DNA from: Eucalyptus grandis
Taxonomy: Eukaryota > Streptophyta > Magnoliopsida > Myrtales > Myrtaceae
Direction: 5' to 3'
Length of the DNA: 64,000 nucleotides
NCBI RefSeq assembly: GCF_016545825.1
Contig: NC_052620.1
Span: 15,872,001-15,936,000, forward strand
Below are positions 49,101 to 58,879 of this stretch, piece after piece. The position numbers were made by a program, and so were the translations under genes. Within the stretch, counting starts at the first letter, position 1; each line of letters opens with the position of its first letter. The notes beneath the pieces were generated by a model. The model did not search any database. It was not told the origin of the DNA and saw nothing but the letters and a program-made list of their open reading frames with translations.

Positions 49101-49335
49101 CTTTAGTCTCTAATCGATTTTTAACTGTGCCGTAGTGACTCTTGCAAATTAGCACGGTTGAGCAATCGATTCTTGATCGAATTCTCAAGTCTATTGCATT
49201 TATATTCCTTAACAGCTTCACCTGATAGACTAGTTATCTCATGAGTGGCCAACTCCAAGAAAAGAACTATAGGCGCGTCAATGAAGAGCCCAACTTATTC
49301 AATTGAAAACAAAATCTGAAAATCAGGATGTCATA
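46145..49335. mobile_element. Long solo LTR, 3.19 kb (copy B only)
   Basis: Begins TGTCACGCCTCG and ends GGATGTCATA (the terminal CA apparently mutated). The flanks TGCCA (46140-46144) and TGGCCA (49336-49341) are a 5-bp duplication with one extra G, and it splits the MADS upstream block GATGCCAACTTAG. Related along its length to 20748-28114 minus the nested part. Ser/Pro/His-rich minus-strand open frames (47582-48384) sit in a G-rich zone and have weak counterparts in the other copy; I regard them as non-coding. Confidence 0.8.
46690..46960. repeat. Minisatellite inside the long LTR
   Basis: About eight or nine imperfect units of roughly 30 bp around CACAAGCTGATATA followed by GATGGTTATTGCTCT. 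The equivalent region of the copy A element has a longer, unrelated-looking unit. Confidence 0.75.
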
Positions 49336-49465
49336 TGGCCAACTTAGTAATGTTGAGAGTATTATGCCTTTGTCATTTATAAGGAAAACAACATACTTAT
49401 CATTGAACCTCTTAAAACACATGCTATTACATGGAAAGCCCAATTAGAATTTTCAATCAAAGAAG

Positions 49466-50639
49466 GGGAGAATTACCAAAACAGTCATAAATCTATTACA
49501 ATTGTGCCAATTCAGTTCTAAACATTTTTTTTTTGGCAAATTTAGTCCTAAACCTTTTAGAATTATGCCAATTCAATCCATTCGGCCAAAATCGGCCGAT
49601 TGGTGCAGACGTGACGCGGGTCCGGCGAATGCTGACGTGACATTTTAAAAAATATATTTTATATTTCTTTTCAATTTTGAAATATTTTTTTGAATTCTTT
49701 GTATTTTTTTCCCATCTTCTCTTCCCCTAGCCGGCCGGCACCGGCCGAAGAGGGCGAGGCCTTGCCCAGATCCAGCGAGCTTGCATGCGTGCTGATGAAC
49801 ACTGTGCATTTGTTCCTCACAGTCCCTAGCTAAATCCTTGCGGCCGTGATGGGAGGATGAGCCACTATGTCCCCAACTTCGAGATGGACGACGACTATTC
49901 CCTCCCTTCCTTCCCCCACCCCCGCAAGCCCGACGTGTATGTATCTCTCACGCGTGTCTCTTGAATGTTTTCCTCTCTTCTTTTCTCTAGATCATTGCCG
50001 GAATTCGGCATAGTGGGAAATGTTGGTTTTTGTTGATTTTGTTCCAGGGCCGCGATTGTGGTTAGGGCCGGCGATGAGATCGTGGAGTTGCTGTGGTAGA
50101 ACGGCCTCGTGGTTATGTAGAGCCAATGATCGGTCAAGAAATCGGAGCCCTCGGGCTGCTATCGCTAGATCTGGCGAGGGAGCCTTGCCGGCCACTAGCG
50201 AAGGCCGAGCTCGCTGGATTTGGCGGGGCCTTGTCCTTGCCAGTGGCCGGCTAGGTTGACCTCGTCGACCCTCGCCTCCGATTTGCAGGGGCGAGCCTTG
50301 CCATTGGCCGGCGAGGCTGACCTCCTTGGCCCTCGTCTTTGGCCAGCCAGCCTAGGGGAAGAGAAGATGGAAAAAAAAAAATTCAAATATTCAAAAATTC
50401 AAAAATTCAAAAAATATATTTAAAAATTCGAAAAAAATAAAAAAATAAAAAATGCCACGTCGTTGTTCACTGTGACATTTTAGCATCCACATCAAGATCG
50501 GGCCGCCAATTTTGGCTGGATGGACTGAATTTGCACAATTGTAAAAGGTTTATGACTAAATTGGCAAAAAAAAAAAAAAAAAAAAAGGACTGAATTGACA
50601 CAATTACAATAGGTTTATGACTTTTTTGGTAATTCTCCC
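49466..50639. mobile_element. Pack-MULE-like element, 1174 bp (copy B only)
   Basis: Terminal inverted repeats: GGGAGAATTACCAAAACAGT on the left; GGGAGAATTACCAAAAAAGT is the minus-strand reading of the right end. The similarity runs on for about 100 bases. The flanks ATCAAAGAAG (49456-49465) and ATCAAAGAGG (50640-50649) are a 10-bp duplication with one mismatch, in the 9-11 bp range of Mutator elements. Copies A and C lack it. Between the repeats is GC-rich DNA with a host-gene fragment (49857-50150). No transposase is present. Capture of gene pieces between Mutator ends defines a Pack-MULE. Confidence 0.85.
49857..50150 (+). pseudogene. Captured PIF1-like bHLH gene fragment
   Basis: ATG at 49857 opens MSHYVPNFEMDDDYSLPS, which matches my memory of the PIF1/PIL5 N-terminus (xHxVPDFxxDDDY). 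Exon-like sequence ends near 49940 before GTATGT. Pyrimidine-rich sequence ending TTGTTCCAG (to 50047) looks like the intron acceptor. The next frame reads DEIVELLW*NGLVVM*SQ (50073-50126), then a stop and SVKKS. This is the active-phytochrome-B-binding motif of PIFs (family form ELLWxNGxVVMxSQ), with stops at 50097, 50118 and 50127. The bHLH domain is absent. Family knowledge: PIF1 represses light-dependent germination and greening. The fragment cannot encode that protein; antisense or small RNA from it is conceivable but not shown. Confidence 0.75.
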
Positions 50640-50780
50640 ATCAAAGAGGATTACCAATCAAAGAGGGAGAGAGGCATTATTTTAAGCATAGCTTTGGCCT
50701 GTAAAATCTTATAACTGGCCACCTCTTTTCATTATTCTTGCAATATCATTTGAATTTGCATTACTTTTGCAGCACGAGAC

Positions 50781-51318
50781 ATGAAGGGCAAAACAACTGG
50801 AGCGAAGGTGATGATCGAGGATGCCAATCGCGACGAGTTGCTTTCTCCAAATGGCGACCAGGGCTGTTAAAGAAAGCAAGCGAACTATGCACTGTTTGTG
50901 CTGTTGAGATGGCCATTATTATCTTCTATCCTAGCGGCAAGCCTTTCTCCTTTGGACACCCATCTGTGGGTGCGGTCCTAGACAGATACAGGCTAAAACT
51001 AATGGGGACCGAACCTTAGTTGAACTAAACAAACAATACACAGATGTGCTCAAGCGACTGGAAGCAGAAAAGAAACGGGCAAAAGAGCTCCAACATGTTA
51101 AGCCTCTGGAAATCAAAAACCTTAGCTTTGAATAGTTAATGTTATTAAAGAAGGTGCTGGCGGATCTCCAGGAAAAGGTGGACAAGAGAAGGATGGAACT
51201 CTTAGCGTTAGAAGCTTCAACTTCAACTACTTACGCAAGAGCTGCTGATGCCCTTGTCATTAGCCAAATTGATGATAAACACCGTGATCCTTGGGAAGCA
51301 AATGTTGGCGAGGAGTAG
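50781..51318 (+). pseudogene. AGL62-like MADS-box pseudogene, copy B
   Basis: Third paralogue of the intact gene at 34503. It has the same early one-base frameshift as copy A (AATCGCGACGAG), which turns the following sequence out of frame and produces an immediate TAA in that wrong frame. A deletion of about 40 bases removes the segment after the MADS domain (GACAGATACAGGC). A CAG-to-TAG stop lies near 51134 in GAATAGTTAATG. The 3' end is otherwise alignable to the GGCGAGGAGTAG stop. Confidence 0.85.
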
Positions 51319-51814
51319 TCAATTTTAGCAGAACTGGGGGAGAGACTGTTGGTCTATCTTAAATTGTATTTTGCATGATTCAGTCAATCTCTCCTCTTAA
51401 ACCCGAGAGAAGTCTCGAGGATACAATAAGCAATTTTTTTTTTCCTTTAAGTTGCTATTTTTCGATGTAGCGTCATGATAGCAATTTTCAAAAATACAAC
51501 TAGCATTAAAGTAACAAAAATATATAAACTTAGATTAGGCGAATAACGCAAGTTTTGCTTCTCATAACCAAGTGCAACGATGCCATATTGGGCTTATTGA
51601 TATGGGCCTTTAACGTGTGTTTTAATCAATCTATAATATTAGTGACTTTGTGTACTTGAAATTTAGGTATTTAAAGAAGATTCCTTAATAATCATAAACA
51701 AATAATTTACTTCTTAATTTCTCCATTTCATAGAAGCAACTAAATATTTTTACTTACACATCAATTGTATCTCTTCTAAGAGGTTATGTCTCTTTCAAAG
51801 TTCAAAACCACAAG
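51319..51814. other. Downstream flank of MADS copy B
   Basis: Matches 29087-29400 plus 30270-30460 of copy A and the equivalent of copy C. No gene. The homology ends abruptly at 51814 at the copia border. Confidence 0.55.
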
Positions 51815-53908
51815 TATTGACCAAATCGATAGGATCCTCCTATTTTAGCCGGATAAGATTAGAGGATATACTCTTGATTTGGTATTCTTTCCTTGATCAA
51901 TTGTTACCTTGTATATTTCCTGTAATTCAACAAATAATTATGAACCTCTATCAATAAAAAGGTAGTCTCTCTCTCAAAGAATTCATAACAAAGCTTTGAG
52001 AGAGGGTTCCCGAGGACGTAGGCTTACTTAGCTAAATCTCGTTAAATTGCGTCTGTGTTCTTTTGTCTTTGAATTTTATCGCAGGTTCAAGCCTAACCTG
52101 TTATGTTTGTTTCAACTAATTTTCTAGTTACCTTGTTGTTGTGTTGTCACCATGGAAGAGTATGATGCTGGCAAGAAACGACTGCAACTCCTTCAACCAA
52201 AGGCCTCTTTTGCAAGAATCTCACAGCCAACATCGCACCAACATGCTTATGAAAGAAAGGAATTTCCTTGGTCGCGAACTATAACCATAGCTCTCGGTGG
52301 CCATTCGAAACTCGTCCATATCAATGGTAAAATTGAAGCTCATCCAAAAGATTATCCTGGATATGAAGAGTGGCTTGCTAGTGACAACTCCATCATGTCC
52401 TGGATCTTCAACTCCATGGAGCCCCAAATCTACGAGATTTTTGGAAACTCCAGTTCAACTCAAGTACCATGGGATGCATTGGTTGGAATGTATGGGCAAC
52501 TTAGAAATGCTTCTCAAATCTTTGAAATCCATCAAGAATTAGCAAATTCAAGGCAAGAAGAGAATCAATCATTTACCTTGCACCTCGGAAATTACCTCGG
52601 AAATTTCAAGAGGGGGTGGGATGAGCTCCGTCAGTACCGCCCTACCACTCAATCCATTGCTGATTACGTTCGCAAAGAGGAGGAAGATCGGATCTTTCAA
52701 CTTCTGGCTAGCCTTCGACCTATATACGTTGATCTTAGACGACAGATCCTCATGAGCCCAATCTTGCCGTCCCTCACTGAAGTCTGTGCCACAATCCATG
52801 GAGAGAAAACCGGGCGTCAGGTCATGAATTGAGCATCGACCACCAAGAAAGGAACTATTGAGATTTTGGCCCACAGTGTCGTGACTAATAGACCATTGGA
52901 GGTTGTTGCCAGATTTGCCCAAGGGAAAGACGAAGAAAACCGATCGCTTCCACTGTGAAAATTGTGGCCGTGACAGTCACACCAAGGACTGGTGTTGGGT
53001 CCTTCATCCTCACTTGTGGGCTGGTAGAGAAAAGGGGCTAGAAGCAAAATTGGCTCCCCAAAAATGACCCAACTAACCCGACTGAGTTCAAGATCAAACC
53101 TTGAGAGTCTAACAACTTTTGCAGGGCCAAAGGTCCAACATTAAGGCAATTGGATCAACTGGCCCATTTGCTGAGTCAAGCCACATGGTACAAACTTTTG
53201 GTAAGGTGTTCTTAACTCAGTTCAAAAAACAGATTTTTATAGACTCGGGTGCCATTGACCATATGTGTAATTTAGATCAAACGATGGTTAAGATTATTTC
53301 CAATGATTATCCTCCTATTAATTTTGCTAATGGAGCATAGTTCCCAACACAAGGAGCAGGAAAATTTAAGATGTTGTCTAAGAGTTCTAATGCTTTGATC
53401 ATACCTACTTTATCTTCAAATCTGTTGTCTGTTAGTAAGTGTACGAAAGAATGAAATTGCAATGTCATTTTTTCGGCTTCTAAGGTGTTATTTCAGGATT
53501 GCATCACCAAGAGGACAATTGGTGAAGGGAGGCTACAGAATGGACTCTATGTCATAGATAAATACCCTGAGGTGTTGAGTGCAATCCAGAATGCTAAGAA
53601 GACATCAAAACTATGACATAGATGCATAGGTCACCCGTCCGATTAGATTTCGCATACTCTTGATAGATCTTTATCTCATGATTCTAGTTCATGTGATTGT
53701 TCTCATTCTAGTTCATAGTTCAAAATTATTTGATTTAATTCATTATAATGTGTGGAATGCTCCCATTGAGTCTTGGGATGGCTATAAATATTTCGTCTCT
53801 TTTATTGATGAAAAGTCTCGCGCTACATGTATGTTTGCTCAAAACCAAAAATGACGTTCTTAATGTTTTTCAGGAATTTTGTGCTATGATACATAATCAA
53901 TTTAGGTA
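51815..53908 (+). mobile_element. Ty1/copia element, 5' half only
   Basis: Starts with an LTR-like region (51815 to about 52040) that includes AATAAAAAGG and CGAGGACGTAGGCTTACTTA, features of copia R/U5 regions. Gag follows at 52152. Further on, a zinc knuckle (CENCGRDSHTKDWC) near 52955 is out of frame with gag. Next come a protease motif FIDSGAIDHMC near 53237, GAG-pre-integrase remnants, and a short integrase-core piece (YKYFVSFIDEKSR, near 53785). It stops near 53908; reverse transcriptase, RNase H and the 3' LTR are missing. Several stops break pol. Confidence 0.8.
52152..52832 (+). CDS. Copia Gag polyprotein, open 226 codons
   Basis: Intact open frame starting MEEYDAGKKRLQLLQP. The stretch from about residue 40 (ITIALGGHSKLVHINGKIEA, PGYEEWLASDNSIMSWIFNS) is the usual copia Gag N-terminal region. 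QLRNASQIFEIHQELANSRQ and DRIFQLLASLRPIYVDLRRQ are the central gag domain that forms the virus-like particle. It ends at a TGA just before the zinc-knuckle segment, so Gag is separated from its own nucleic-acid-binding knuckle by a frameshift. Being this open suggests a fairly young insertion, but without pol it is not autonomous. Confidence 0.8.
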   Translation: MEEYDAGKKRLQLLQPKASFARISQPTSHQHAYERKEFPWSRTITIALGGHSKLVHINGKIEAHPKDYPGYEEWLASDNSIMSWIFNSMEPQIYEIFGNSSSTQVPWDALVGMYGQLRNASQIFEIHQELANSRQEENQSFTLHLGNYLGNFKRGWDELRQYRPTTQSIADYVRKEEEDRIFQLLASLRPIYVDLRRQILMSPILPSLTEVCATIHGEKTGRQVMN

Positions 53909-53909
53909 G

Positions 53910-54257
53910 AAGAACAGCTCAAGTGCCATAACTTGGCACGGGGGGACACTTAAGTGCTATAACTTCAAAATGGTACATTTAAGTGCCACTTTCTTTTTCT
54001 AGTGGGACACTTAAGTGCCACCTCCGGTGATGCTTGTCGGAAATCCTATGTGGCAATATTTTATTAGTATTTTTTGCCTACGTGGCTCGCCGGAGAGCTG
54101 AGTGGGCTCTAACTCACTAGAAACGACGTCGTCTGCATAATAAAAGCCCAAAATCTTCCAAAAACAACGTCGTCTCCCAAATGCCCCAAATCTAAAACCC
54201 TAAATTGGCCAAAATCCCTATTGAAGTGCTCGAATCCAAGTCTTGAACACTAATTTT
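53910..54257. mobile_element. MITE fragment ending at assembly gap
   Basis: GTAGAAGAACAGCTCAAGTG and repeated GGACACTTAAGTGCCA words resemble the foldback elements at 32222 and 33114. The other end would lie in or beyond the N run, so only one terminus is visible. Confidence 0.5.
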
Positions 54258-54357
54258 NNNNNNNNNNNNNNNNNNNNNNNNNNNNNNNNNNNNNNNNNNN
54301 NNNNNNNNNNNNNNNNNNNNNNNNNNNNNNNNNNNNNNNNNNNNNNNNNNNNNNNNN
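54258..54357. other. Assembly gap, 100 N
   Basis: Exactly 100 N, the conventional placeholder for a gap of unknown size. It lies between a MITE fragment and non-coding sequence; any reading frame crossing it is meaningless. Confidence 0.99.
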
Positions 54358-55461
54358 TATTGCATGCAAATCAATGAGTTTAACGGGTCAACAATTGACC
54401 ATTTTTCAAATTGACTTAATCGACCCATTTGATGGACTAGGCTCTATATACTTCTCGTAGCAGAAATTTTCACTTCTTATTAGGCTCGCGCCCAGCTCAA
54501 GTGGCCCAATGATGATATGGCCCGTAAGGACGAAGACTTACTTATAGTATGGGCTTCCCATAAAACGCAATCAGGGTTGCGATCTTGTCCCACTCTCTTA
54601 TATTCCACCACGTCCACTTATCACGCCCAATCGTCTCTTCTCAATCCAATTCCCTCCCATAGGTTTATCGGGTGGATCAAGCAAACGTGAAATTTGGGGT
54701 AGCAAGAAATGTTACGTGAAAACGACATATGAAAAAAATCAACCGGTAGAAAATAAGGTCCGCACAATTCTAATGTTGAAATTGGTATATCAGTTATGTA
54801 ATTGATGTGTACAATATTTTTTTCTATTGAGGAAGAAAAGTAAATTCATCTATTCATGATAATGTCTTCATATGAAGGGAAATATGCATGTTGAAGTGTT
54901 CGTATGTTCATGATGATTTGTCACACGTCGCCAATCAATTTTGCCATGTGTTATGGGGGTTTTGTACTTAATTTCAATAACGTCGCAATGTCATAGCTTA
55001 GTACCCTCAAAGCCCTCCATTCCATGCTTAATCCAAGGTAACAAAGGAAGCTCCTTTCAATTATCTTCTGTTAACTTCTTTTCTTTATTGTATTTTCTCT
55101 TCCTCCTTCAACTTCATCTGCCAAACAAAGTAAATTTGCTTCCAAATTCTAAGGAATCAGGTGCGGTCACTATTATCCCCTCCACCACGTTCTTCCAAAT
55201 TTTAAGGAGTCACACAAATAATTTTCGAACTTTAATTTAATATACAACTTAATTCATAAAATTTTAATTTATTCAATGTAGTCTTTCAATTTTAGCTTAA
55301 TATACAATGTGATACATGAATTTTTAAATTTTTTAATGTAGAATGTAGTTCGAGGATTACAAAGAACAAATTAATTCATGGATCATATTGTATATTAAGC
55401 AAAAGTTTAGAAATCATATTAAATAAATTAAAAGTTTAGAAATCAAATTATACATTGAGTC
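54358..55461. other. Intergenic upstream of SINE and PPR gene
   Basis: AT-rich with no recognised gene. Repeated TATACAA/ATTTAATATACAA words near 55240-55460 look like decayed repeat sequence. Confidence 0.45.
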
Positions 55462-55670
55462 ACCCATCGGCAGGAAAAAGCACTTGATAAGTTTCTCTTT
55501 CCATCATAGGGTCGAGTTCGAATCTTACGTTCTAACGTTTTAAGTGGGAAGGCTTTTGGTGGGTTCTGACTAGCTCTCTTTCAAGTATAGTCGGTAGTCG
55601 TCGTTAGGCCTGTCGGGCCCTCGGAGGCCGTGCGCACACGGAACCTGAATATCAAAAAAATAAAAATAAG
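55462..55670 (+). mobile_element. SINE of a second family
   Basis: Contains a B-box-like GAGTTCGAATCTT near 55511 and an A-rich tail (ATCAAAAAAATAAAAA). It is flanked by a 14-bp duplication with one mismatch, TTATACATTGAGTC (55448-55461) and TTATACATTGAATC (55671-55684). The 3' part (GGCCTGTCGGGCCCTCGGAG) differs from the three SINEs at the left of the window. Confidence 0.78.
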
Positions 55671-55913
55671 TTATACATTGAATCAAAATTTAGTAAATGA
55701 TTGCATCATTTTTATATCGAAAAATGATAAATTTCAAAGGAACGAGGCAATCTAGAGACGGACAGACAGTCGCACTTGGATGTCTCAAAGCTTGCTGGAC
55801 GCCGATCTACCCCGCTCGGAGCTCAAACGAGAACTTCGGCCTCGCCGTCGTGCTAGCAACTAGCAAGTCTTTTTCGATGTGATCCTGGGGAACCCATTTT
55901 CTCTACATCCCTT

Positions 55914-57689
55914 ATGATGCTCGCGGAATGCCGCCAAAAGCTCTCTCTACCGTTTCCGCCGACCAAACAGACCCTCGCCACCTTACTGAAAGCATGCTCC
56001 TCTCAACCCCACCAGCTCACGCAGATCCATGCGCTCGTCCTGACTTCTGGGCTCTCGGTGAAAAACAGCCTCATCACTCAGTTGCTCGCCAGTCTCGTGA
56101 TCTTAGGTGACGTTCAGTACGCTCAAAACTGTTCGATGAAATGCACAAACCAAGAGTTTTCTTGTGGAACACCCTGATCCGGGGGTATGTGAAGAATGAC
56201 ATGCCCGTGGAGTCGGTTTCGCTCTACGGGAGGATGAGTTCTCTGGGTGTTCGCCCCGACGGATTTACTTTTCCATTTGTGGTGAAGGCGTCCGCCGAGC
56301 TGCCCGACTCCTGGGCCGCTTTGACTATCCATGCCCGTGGTAAAGTATGGGCTTGAGTATAATCCCATGGTGAGAAATGAATTGATGATAATGTACGTGA
56401 AGTTTGGGGACGTGGGATTGGCTGATTACTTGTTTGAGACTATGATAGAGAGATCTAGTGGCTTGAATTCTTTCATTGCAGCATGCGTGCAGATGGGGTA
56501 TGCTAGTAAGGCCCTCGCACTGTTCCATCGGATGGGCTTGGCCAGGATCAAGCCTGATGCCGTGGGACTATTGTCAGTGCCCTATCGGCATGCGGTCAGT
56601 TGGGATGTTTAAACATTGGCAATAAGATTTATGACTCTGCCTTATATGATGGGATGGAGAGCAATATTATTGTTGAGAATGCACGGCTCGACACATGTGT
56701 ATGAAATGTGGTAGTACTCATATGGCAAGAACTTTATTTGATGAAATGCGTCTTAGAAATGTTGTTTCGTGGACACGATGATTTTAGGCTATGCAGTTAA
56801 TGGGAAGAGTGAAGAAGCTTTGGCTCTGTTCTCTAGAATGCAGAACGAAGGGCCAAAACCAAATTATGTCACTTATCTTGGAGTTTTATTTGCTTGTAGC
56901 CATGCCGGACTTGTGAGTCAAGGTCGGGCTTATTTTAGCTACATTGTGGATTCAAATGATCAGAATCTTCAGCCTAGAAGAGAGCATTATTCTTGTATGG
57001 TCGATATCCTTGGCCGCTCCGGACATATTGAGGAGGCTTATAGCTTTATAATGGGTATGCCCATTGAGCCAGATGCAGGAGTTTGGGGTGCTTTGCTGGG
57101 TGCCTGTGCAATACACAAGAATGTTAAAGTGGGTCAGGTTGCGGCCAATAAGCTTTTTGAATTAGCAGCTGATATTGCTTCATATCATGTTCTATTATCT
57201 AACATGTATGCTTCTGCTGGGAGGTGGGACTCTGTTGAAAAAGTGAGACTAAGGATGAGAAAGAAGTGCATCAAGAAGGTAGCTGCATATAGCTCTATTG
57301 AGTTAAACAGTGAAGTACATGTTTTTTACACTGGAGATAATTCCCATCCACAGTCGTCAAGCATATATCAGAAGTTGGAGGACTTGTATATGCAAATTGG
57401 GAGTTTGGGTTACATCTCAGAAGTTGGTTCTGTTCACCATGACGTGGAAATGGAGGAGAAGGAAGCCATGCTGCGTGTTCACAGTGAAAAGCTTGCTGCT
57501 GCATTCGGTCTAATTAATGTAGAACCTGAATCCCCAATTAGGATCATAAAGAATCTGAGGACTTGTGATGACTGCCATAATTTCTTTAAGTTTATTTCAA
57601 GAATTAGCATGAGGGAGATTATCATGAGAGATAAGAGCAGATTCCATCATTTTAGGAATGGTACATGTTCCTGCAAGGACTTCTGGTGA
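55914..57689 (+). pseudogene. PPR protein, PLS-DYW class, five frameshifts
   Basis: Pentatricopeptide-repeat protein of about 590 codons read across frames. The N-terminus has LTQIHALVLTSGL, followed by repeats such as FLWNTLIRGYVKNDMPVESV, FDEMRLRNVVSW and MILGYAVNGKSEEALALFSR. The last 306 codons (56769-57689) are open: PPR motifs, the E/E+ region, and a DYW-type deaminase-like domain with HSEKLAAAFGL, the CDDCH zinc ligands and the end CSCKDFW. The final triplet is DFW instead of DYW. Family knowledge: DYW proteins edit C to U in organelle RNA. Frame changes lie near 56125, 56333, 56566, 56690 and 56775; most fit loss of one base. It is either a recent pseudogene or an error-prone consensus. 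The start is the ATG pair at 55914/55917. Confidence 0.85.
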
Positions 57690-58879
57690 TTACCGGAGAG
57701 AGCAGATTAATTTTGTAAAATGTCTAGGCTTTCATTTATTGATGGCGCAGGGACGTGCTGCTTATGGGCTGGGAGGAAGTTTTCTCAATGTATCAATATC
57801 TCAAAGTTGACAGATATTTAACACAGAATAACTAATTGTAGTTCTAGATTTTTCTAGTAAAAATGCAAAATGTCAATTGTAAATTGCGTATCAAAGAGAA
57901 ATTATAGAATGATAGACATGGCTTTCCATTTACCTTGTGATTTTTCTTATTAAAATAAATGAAGTTAAATGGACTGTCAAGTTAAAAAACGTAAACAATG
58001 TTAGACACAAAGTTGGCTCCATAAGAAAATATTGGAATTTGTTTTCTGATTGGTTATTGCAATGGCTAGATTATAATTTGCTTTTGCGTCCTCGAGTATG
58101 AAATTTATTCTTATATATACCATTCTGGATCTCGGTGCATTTTGCTAATTAAACTTGAAATATTTTTAAGGCTCTGGGAGCAGCAAGGTAGAATTGAGGT
58201 GTCAGTGTGAAAATGGTATATATGTTTGCCAAATGATGAAATGTTTTGATTGGATGTTGAAGAATGGACCTTGGTATATAACAGCTTAGGATTATGTCTA
58301 AATAGACTTCTACCCTCCAAACAGTCCAATCTTTGAAGATCTGTATATGGTTTACACCTCCTGGATTCGATTGAAGAAAGTTCGATGGAGCTTATGACTA
58401 AAACTGGAGTAGCTATTTCCAGTTGCTATAGATGTTGGACTAAGCATGGACCACAGAGCACTGTTTTAAAGTGGATACTGCAACTCTTTGTGCTGGATTT
58501 GATGTTAGATTATGTTTTGTTAGATTAGAAAATGTGGATCCAGGAGCAGAGCTTGGAGTGTCAAATAACACTCCTGATATTATAAATCCTTCTGACTGTC
58601 AGCAGGATGAAGCGTTTCCTGACGAGGTTGCAGTTAGGAACAAAATTTGATGTTCTTTCTGAAGATTGTTTCATTCTTTTGTCGGAAGTGAGTGTAAATT
58701 ATCAGCTGCAAACTGTGCTGTTGACCAGTTATTTCTAAGGTAGCCACTTTATCTGCAGGGCATCCCTCATGAAAGAAATCTTGTGGGCAGCTCCGAAATC
58801 ACAATAGAAAGACAATTGAAGGAGTTTATGTCAGTTTCATCATCGATTATGTTTTTCTTGTCTAAGATATCTTAATGGT
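57690..58879. other. 3' flank of PPR gene
   Basis: AT-rich and probably includes the PPR 3' UTR. From about 58440 short open pieces could be an upstream part of the LINE fossil that follows, but nothing is recognisable. Confidence 0.4.

Larger units (their letters stand above)
41200..51814 (+). repeat. Segmental duplication, copy B
   Basis: Homologous to copy A in the same orientation. It starts inside the left arm of the palindrome (TACAGATTTAGCCAACACGC at about 41208) and ends at CAAAACCACAAG (51814), where the second copia begins. Private insertions: solo LTR 46145-49335 and Mutator-like element 49466-50639. It lacks the A-only segment 16963-17849. Confidence 0.85.

Noticed and set aside
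54192..54428. Open frame crossing the N run
   Set aside because: Translation through 100 N is meaningless.
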